A stretch of DNA of 64,000 nt from Metallyticus violacea (lineage: Eukaryota; Arthropoda; Insecta; Mantodea; Metallyticidae): contig CM060833.1 of assembly GCA_030762175.1 (NCBI GenBank), positions 7,381,001-7,445,000 of the forward strand. Direction: 5' to 3'. This document shows, piece after piece, positions 57,650 through 64,000 of the stretch (position 1 is the first letter of the stretch; each line of letters starts with the position of its first letter). The notes under the pieces were generated by a model that was not told where the DNA came from, did not search any database, and saw nothing but the letters and a program-made list of their open reading frames with translations. A program made the position numbers and the translations under genes.

Positions 57650-57862
57650 TCTGGCTTAAAAATCCTAAGTATGGCTTCCTTCGGAAGGGAAGTAAAGCTG
57701 TGGGTCCCAATTTGTACATTTAGGGCATGATAAAGAATGATAAAGAACCTCAAGCTTGAAAGAAGAGGTCTCTGAGCAAAATTTAATGGTCATTTCACAT
57801 CTGAATTGAATGGGACGCTGATGACCTGAGATGTTAAAGAGCGTCGATAAATAAATAAAACA
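57650..57862 (+). mobile_element. SINE family A body and tail
   Basis: Begins in the body (TTAAAAATCCTAAGTATGGC) and ends in GATAAATAAATAAAAC. Probably the same insertion as the head at 57288, split by about 295 bp of unrelated sequence. Confidence 0.65.
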
Positions 57863-58299
57863 AATCAAATGTATATTTATTATTTTAAGGTATATAGCTT
57901 TATAGTTAATATTTGGGAAAAAAGGAATTAGCAGTTTGTAAAGACTGTAGCTAGCTGATAAAATAATGGCATAGATAGAGTAATTGAAATATTTTATTTT
58001 AGCCCCATGGGTTGGGTTCGAAGCCTAGTTCCCTGGAATTCCAGTACACTACTCTGATGATCTGGGGACTTTGGTCTGATACAATCAAGGTGGAAATTTT
58101 ATACTTTGTTTAATTATTTAGAATTTAGATAAAGGGTTAGTATAAAATATTATCATATTAAAATTTTTTGTAATTGTGAAGGTTACACCTGAAATGGCCT
58201 GGACCAGATAGGTGGAAACCCCTTTGTAGTTTGTATTTTTCTTAGCATTTCAATAAATTTCATTACCTGCACACTCAAGTGTAACTACAGAAATGTTCT
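57863..58299. other. Intron sequence, nothing recognised
   Basis: AT-rich intron between the SINE body and a mariner fragment. Confidence 0.4.
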
Positions 58300-58680
58300 G
58301 AAAACTCTGTAAGGCCATATCTCAAGCTAAAGCTACATTTCCATGCTATACCATGATGTGTATGGCTGCACATTGTAAAATGCTGTTGCTGAATATCTCA
58401 AATCAATGTGAACATCCTCCCTATAGTTCAGATTTAGTACCATGTAACTTCTTCCTTTTCCTCAAAATGAAGATACAATTTGTAGGAGGCACTTTCCATC
58501 ATCAAAAGAAGTGGTGAAGTGGTGATTCAGAAGGACATATCAAAAAATTAATTCCAGAACAGTTTGAAGACTGGTAGAAATGTTGGTACAGGTGCCCTAC
58601 ATCCATTAGGGACTACTTTGAGAAAGATCATCAGAATTATGAGGATGAGTAAAGTTATGTTGTAAAAATAGTTATGATCA
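58300..58680 (+). pseudogene. Mariner C-terminal fragment
   Basis: The plus strand reads CEHPPYSSDLVPCNFFLFLK (third catalytic block, Asp changed to Asn) then EQFEDW, RDYFEKDHQNYEDE, the typical C-terminal end. The 5' two-thirds are absent. Confidence 0.68.
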
Positions 58681-58929
58681 TTCTTTATTGAGCAGCCCTT
58701 GTATGGTCATGCATGCGTGCATGTGTGTATCATAAAAATGAAAAATAAAGCAAATCTTTGAACAATATTGCTAGAGTATAAGAACTTAAGCAGAAATAGA
58801 TAAAGCACTTAATTAGCCACACAATTTCGCTATATGTTAAACAACTCGTGTTCTTCTTTAAAGGCAGAAGATAAGTGTTACTATTTAAGTTTTTTTTTAT
58901 CTATTTCTGCTTCTCTAGTTTTTATATAT

Positions 58930-60000
58930 ATATATTGATTGAAAATCCTGAGTTTACTTTATGTTAATGATTTAATGGCAGCACCTATTTCAAGAGCAGG
59001 ATTAAGATATGCATTATTAGAAATTATGATACATTGTAAAGAATTGGATCTTAAAGTGAATAAGGAGAAGACCAAAACAGTAGTATTTAAAAAGGAAAAT
59101 AAGCTGAGGAGATATGAAACATGTTGGGGAGGAGATACATATTGTGAAGGAATTTTCATAATTGGGAATGGTTCTGAGCTCCTCAAGTAAATAGGAGAAA
59201 CAGAAAAAAAATTATTGGGCACCGGTGGAGTCAAGGTGGACATATGGCATTGAAATATGAGGGATAGATGATGGATAAGATAGTATGTTTTATAAGATTG
59301 TGTTGAGAATTCCACAAAATGCTGCAAATGGTGAGGATTGGTGTGAGAGGATATAATGGAAAGAGTTTTAAAGTACTGGTTTAGGATACAACAGATGTGG
59401 GAGGTTTCTTTGTTAAATTTAAGTTTAAAATTTCAGGAGTCTGAGGTAAAGGATTTCTATTGGGTAAACAAAGTTGGGGAAGTGTTAACAAGGAATAGAA
59501 TTTGTGGTGTATGGTTAAGAAAAAATGATTTGGAGGGAGGTTTTTATAAAAAAACAGATTAGAATGAGGTTTGAGTATATAGGTAGACAGATATTACATT
59601 CTATATTGTGGGGAAAGAAGTCACTAGTTCTATCTATTACTAGATAAAAGGGGATGTCAAAAGAGATACCTTAGTAAGTGTAATAAGCAGAAGAGAGAGG
59701 GGATGGCATGGTTTAGATTAGGAATCTGGAGCTTAAGAGGTTTTAGAAGTAATTGTGAGCATGGAGTATGCCATTATGTGGAAATTTGGAAAAAGTAGAA
59801 CATATTTTGTTTGAATGGTCAGGGACAAAGGAATGGAGACAACATGCAATACATGGTAACTGAATGAAATTAAATAAGTAAATTGTAGAAAACAAAACGT
59901 TTGGTGACCAAAGACAAATTAGGAATCTTAGGGAATATCAGTATAGAGTTAAGAACAAATGGTTATGTTCAGTCAGGAGAGAGGATCTATGAGTTTGATT
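58930..60000 (+). mobile_element. LINE reverse transcriptase fragment
   Basis: The plus strand reads LLYVNDLMAAPISRAGLRYA and then LDLKVNKEKTKTVVFK, the palm and thumb entry of a non-LTR reverse transcriptase with YADD mutated to YVND. Further on (about 59780-59850, another frame) LCGNLEKVEHILFEW resembles the C-terminal zinc-knuckle region. Stops and frameshifts throughout. Confidence 0.6.
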
Positions 60001-60070
60001 GTGTTTGCCTTTTGTAATTGGCTGGTAGTGGTTTTGTGATTATATGTGTAGAAGATTAAAATTTTAAATA

Positions 60071-61390
60071 CAGAAGGTGCCAAAAAATATATATACACAC
60101 TTCAAGCAAAAAAAACTGTGTTAACACAACAAAACTGAATTCACACAAACAGAACACAATAGCACTAATCATCTTAGACTTTTACAGTTACAATTGCTCA
60201 AAGTATCCTCAGCGATTGCAGCACATGCCATTTCAATTACTTCCTGAAATGCTGTCAGTGTAGCTGGTTTTCTATGGTATACAACATCCTTAAGAATTCC
60301 CCATAGGTAGAAGTCCAACGGAGTTAGATCCGGAGAACGCAGTAGAAACTCAATTAGACCTCTTCGTCCTATCCAATACCTTGGAAGATTGTCATCAAGG
60401 TATGTATGTATATCTCCATCCTGTTAGAAGTAAAATTCCGCATTTCCATAGAGTGTATCAATGAGTGGGTAAGACGGATATGCCTATCATGTTGGTACAC
60501 TGAGCGAGTTACTGCTCCTTCAAAAAAGAATGTTCCAATTAGACCCCTAGATGACAACTCACACCAAACATTAATTTCAGGTAAATTAACAGACCTTTAC
60601 AAAATAACATGTGGATTGTTTATACACCAGTAGACACAGTTATGTTAGTTAACAGTTTCGTTCAACTTAAATTGTACCTAATCGGACCAAACAACTTTGA
60701 TCATGAAAGCCTCATCCTCTTGTACCATGTTCTGAAACTACTCACAGTACTGCATTCTCTGATCAGAGTCATCTTGATTTAATGCATGCCAAAGTCTTGG
60801 GATGAAAACTTTCAACTTTGCTGTTTTAATAATACAACGTACATTGATTCTGCTAATCCCAGTCTCACGTGCACATTGCTCTGTAGATTTCTGCGGGGAG
60901 TGCTCAAAATATTCCAAAACCATAGCCAAGCATATGGGGCTTGTTCCTATGAGAGGTCTTCCAGATCTGCCCTTATAAACATCGCACACGGTACCACAAG
61001 TCTCAAATTTATCTCGAAGGTAAGCAATTGTGTTGATAGTTCTGTTCTGTACACACGTCGCCATTACCTTTGAACTTCAACAACATTCTTGATTTTGCAA
61101 TACCACTTCAAAATTGCTTTCCGCTGTTAAAACGATAACCTTGGTTCCATTTTGTTGTATCAATGCTAGCATTACATAAAGCGAGTCGCATTTGTTTACA
61201 GAGCATCATACGATAATCATTTGTTCATTGTTGATTTACTTGTCACGTAGCAATGCTATCATAATGTATGTGAGTCACATCTGTTTACAGAACATCATAC
61301 TACACATTACTGTTGTTTTTCGGTTCAACTTTGAAATATATTAAATAGACATGTACTGTGAAAGTGTGTATGCATTTTTGGCACCCTTGG
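60071..61390 (-). mobile_element. IS630/Tc1-type DNA transposon, complete ends, decayed transposase
   Basis: TIRs of about 30 bp (GGTGCCAAAAA then TATA/GCATACACACTT) at both ends, with flanking TA duplications at 60069-60070 and 61391-61392; length 1320 bp. Minus-strand transposase: an HTH region around 60900-61064 (RTINTIAYLRDKFETCGTV, KGRSGRPLIGTSP, STEQCARETGISRINVRC), KVVWSD then LNETVN and VYWCINNPHV (first Asp region), [11 protein letters not shown], and RRGLIEFLLRSPDLTPLDFYLWG (third block). Several stops. It belongs to the same group as the relics at 60-1000 and 16200. Confidence 0.85.
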
Positions 61391-61392
61391 TA

Positions 61393-62189
61393 TGTACGGA
61401 TGTAAGCTAGTTAAGGGCAGAGGCTCTAATGAGAAAAGTCTTATGGGTAATTTTGGGCGATTATTAAATTATAAAAAAATGTTGTAGTTTATGTTATTAT
61501 GGTGTTTCTTTGTTTACTAGAAGGCTGTATCAAAGTCCTCTGGATATATCAGTAGGAAGCTACTGATGAGGTTAGCAAACACTGTTAAATATAGTTAGTT
61601 GAATTGGAAAATTAGTATGTTAATGAACATTTTAATATCAGAGTTATTTAAAATATTTGCTTGGAAGAGAACTTGATTAGAACCAGGCAATAATGACCTG
61701 AGTGCTATTTAAATAATGTAAATACATATATTGGTCCAGCCCTGTTCTCGTTAGCTTTGAGTATCCCCCTGCCTCTGGCTTGGTGCTACTGCAGCTGACT
61801 TCCGAGATAAGCATACGTTTAGCAGTTCAGGATCTTGAGAATGAAAATAGCCAGTTCATAATATGTATGGGAGGAAGTGACGTTGAGAATGAAAACTAAG
61901 GTAGGTAAACCAGCAATTTAATTTTATAATGTATGCATTTTATTATCCTAGGTGTATAATAATAGAAATAATAGCAAAAGAGACAAACAATTGATGAACA
62001 ATTGGACAACATTAGTCATTTCCATCGCTACTTATGAATGATTACTTCTTATCTGAAACTGGAACAGCACTTGAGTATTTCACCAGCAAAAGGACTAGTC
62101 AGGGTTAGAATGTACTAGCTTTGATATGCTGTATGTTAACATTATTAGTGTAGCAATAATGTAAATAATTTTTTTATCATGCTGCAGAA
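61393..62189. other. Intron sequence, nothing recognised
   Basis: AT-rich intron between the DNA transposon and a small transposase tail. Confidence 0.4.
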
Positions 62190-62430
62190 CAGAAAATGAA
62201 CTTTTTGGTCAATTCAGATATGAAATTAATGACTGAACCACCATCCAACTTCTTATTTGCAAGTATTAAGAAGAAATTGCATGGATTGTCCTTAAACTGT
62301 ACTGAAGATATCTCTGAGGCCTTCAACAAGCTGATGGCTAGGAAATTGGGTAAGGTCTTTGAATGGAACGAACAAGTGCATAAGATTTAAGGGAGAATAT
62401 TTTGAGAAACTTTCAGTGTGACCCTTGTAA
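62190..62430 (+). pseudogene. Probable mariner C-terminal tail
   Basis: The plus strand reads PPSNFLFASIKKKLHGLSLN then EAFNKLMARKLGKVFEW, and in the next frame GEYFEKL near 62390-62410. The pattern SNF-LF--IKKKL ... GEYFEK is that of a mariner-type third Asp block and C-terminus. It ends about 30 bp from the donor of the 62463-63940 exon. Confidence 0.5.
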
Positions 62431-62462
62431 AGTTTATCGTATGTACCTCAATAATAACTTAC

Positions 62463-63940
62463 TTTGTGCTGCTGCTCAATAAGCTGTCCACAGGAGATGT
62501 CTCGTCCTCAATCATTGTTGGCGAAGCTGCTGCAGCTATTGCAGCAAAGAGAGGGTCCTCTATCGTCAGTTCCACTGGACGGGGGTTCTGAGGGATGTTA
62601 ATTATAGGAAGAATGGCTTCTGTGACAAATATATTAGTGTTTAAGCTATCCGGTGAGGAACTCCTGCGCAGTACCCCTGTCACATCCTCGCTGGAGCTAC
62701 TGTATTCCTCAGCCATGGCCTCTCCAGGACCCCAATCCTCTTCAATACTGCCTGGTGTGATCATATCTTTAATACTTTCAGTCTTTTCACTGTGCGTGCG
62801 ATCTCGGAAAACTTTTTCCTCCTCTTCTTCTCCACCAAGACCTTCGTCATCCCGAATGTCATTTGAGAAGCAGGAAGTCTCTCTCTTATTGTCTCTTGTG
62901 AACTGCGAACGATATTGCAGTGACCTGTGGGTAGCCTGTCCTTTGTTTACGCTTGATCTTGAAGGTCCTGCGCTTACGCTCGACTTAGTGACGGGTAGTG
63001 AGATTAATGAGATCTCTGTAATGACGTTAGGATCATCAGCAGCAGAAGAATCCTCGTCTTTGAGGTCTCGCAAATCAAAATACTTGCCGTTCACAACCAT
63101 TTCCAAAGTGCGTGGTTTGTGCATGTTTCGGTTCCTTCGAACTCCGAACGTGGGACTGCTGTCCAGCTGTTCGATACTCTGAAGGGTGTCTGTCTCTCCG
63201 TAGCAGGCTGCTGTGCTTTGGTGGCTGCTAATGCCGGAGTCACCGTTTAGTGAACCTTCTTTCGACGACGACTCCTCCACAGGTGGGGTCTGATGAGTTA
63301 CTTTTCTCGTGCTGTTGTTTGCGGCAGTCTTTGCCACTTTAGTGTTGCCGGTGTCAGCCTCTACGGATGACAGACGTATGGGGTACTGCGGCCTGGGGAG
63401 TAGCGACGTCTGCAGAGTAAAGCGCGAAGCTTTGCCAGGCTCGTGTTGAATTTCTGGCTGAGGAATGAATGAGCGTGGTTTGGGTCTGCTCCCGTCGCCA
63501 CTGCCCGACAGAGAAGTAAGCGATCCTTTGGGAGTTGAGTGTGCAGTGGCCATCTTACCGCCACCTTTGGACCTGGGCTTGTCTGCAGAGTGATTCTCTT
63601 GCACGTGCTGGTGTACTGACATTATGTTGGGGCTCATGTTACTGTTGGAGTCCGCCACTTTGTTGGTTATGCCTGCGACGACCTGACCTCGGAAGCCAAA
63701 GCGATTAGTTCTAACATCGGCATCTTTCCGCTGCCGGGTAGGCCTTGGGGTTGAACGCCCCGAGGTGACAGGGCTGTTGTTCAACGACTCCTGTGAGGCT
63801 GTGACGTTGTCTTGGACCTGGGATGTGGTGCTACATACTGGAGTAGGGATGCCTGATGTAGGTCGCCTTTTGAAGCCAAACAATGTCGCTTGGCCTCTTG
63901 TGTATGGCGTACCCCGTTTTACAGAAGTCTTTGCTTCACT
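62463..63940 (-). CDS. Exon (internal) of a serine-rich host gene; first exon seen in this window
   Basis: A 1478-bp exon, open throughout on the minus strand, entering in phase 0. The acceptor (pyrimidine-rich tract then TTGCAG) lies just above 63940 and the donor GTAAGT begins at 62462. The ~492 encoded residues are rich in Ser, Thr and Pro and look disordered; no folded domain is recognised. Visible motifs are two FGF[KR] boxes (LFGFKRR near exon residue 20, RFGFRG near 80) and two SxIP motifs in basic Ser/Pro context (SGIP at about 29-32, SFIP at about 157-160), which match the EB1-binding consensus of microtubule plus-end trackers. Codon use is GC-richer than the surrounding introns and CpG is kept. 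Upstream exons lie outside the window. The protein family is not securely recognised; a CCSER-like cytoskeletal protein is a guess based on the DDLMLD motif two exons later. Confidence 0.9.
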
Positions 63941-64000
63941 CTGCAACAGAAGACGTTATATAAAAGTCATTTATATAACCTCAAAATACAAAAACGGTTC

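Noticed and set aside
62595..63182. 195-codon plus-strand open frame
   Set aside because: Antisense shadow of the serine-rich coding exon, which has splice sites and consistent phase.
1..64000. CRISPR arrays, operons, riboswitches or prophage
   Set aside because: No short regularly spaced repeats, no Shine-Dalgarno-linked gene strings; exon-intron structure and the transposon types are eukaryotic.

Overview
The window looks like nuclear DNA of a repeat-rich insect, possibly a large-genome polyneopteran such as a cockroach, termite or stick insect; the lineage guess is weak. The reasons are AT-rich sequence with spliceosomal introns, dozens of decayed Tc1/mariner copies, two hAT relics, Penelope-like retroelements (PLEs), LINE fragments and tRNA-derived SINEs. 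There is no prokaryotic gene organisation. No intact cellular gene is visible in the first 32 kb.

Right-hand gene (about 32.26-63.94 kb, minus strand). Five exons can be joined with canonical GT/AG splice sites and matching codon phase: 63940-62463, 56638-56232, 53838-53664, 35268-35149 and 32515-32446, with an AATAAA signal at 32269-32264. They give about 749 codons before the stop, and the gene continues upstream of the window. The product is a serine-rich, mostly disordered protein with two SxIP-type motifs (the EB1-binding consensus) and an acidic DDLMLD motif. A cytoskeletal, CCSER-like role is a guess. The introns are packed with transposons, and CpG is visibly scarce across the transcription unit, with the change close to the proposed 3' end.

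Left-hand intergenic region (1-32.2 kb, CpG-rich). It holds a Tc1/mariner graveyard, including two mariners of about 1.27 kb with both ends visible (4047-5312 and 28260-29524). It also has an AAT-type microsatellite (2.3-2.67 kb), an 82-bp satellite (11.9-12.7 kb), a hAT relic (17.4-18.5 kb) and a foldback-like structure (19.56-25.13 kb) whose arms are arrays of a roughly 145-bp repeat.

Intron transposons (32-62 kb). The most striking object is a composite PLE at 47410-50325. A 5'-truncated reverse transcriptase/GIY-YIG ORF on the minus strand is joined head-to-head to a nearly identical 1026-bp inverted copy of its own 3' part. The whole unit is flanked by a 12-bp direct repeat and sits inside an older LINE. 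Both outer ends carry a hammerhead-ribozyme-like core with a palindromic stem III. Older PLEs at 35.88-37.97 kb (also head-to-head) and 51.77-53.55 kb keep parts of this motif. Two SINE families, an RNase H-bearing LINE family, a second hAT, and a Tc1-type element with both TIRs and TA duplications (60071-61390) make up most of the rest.
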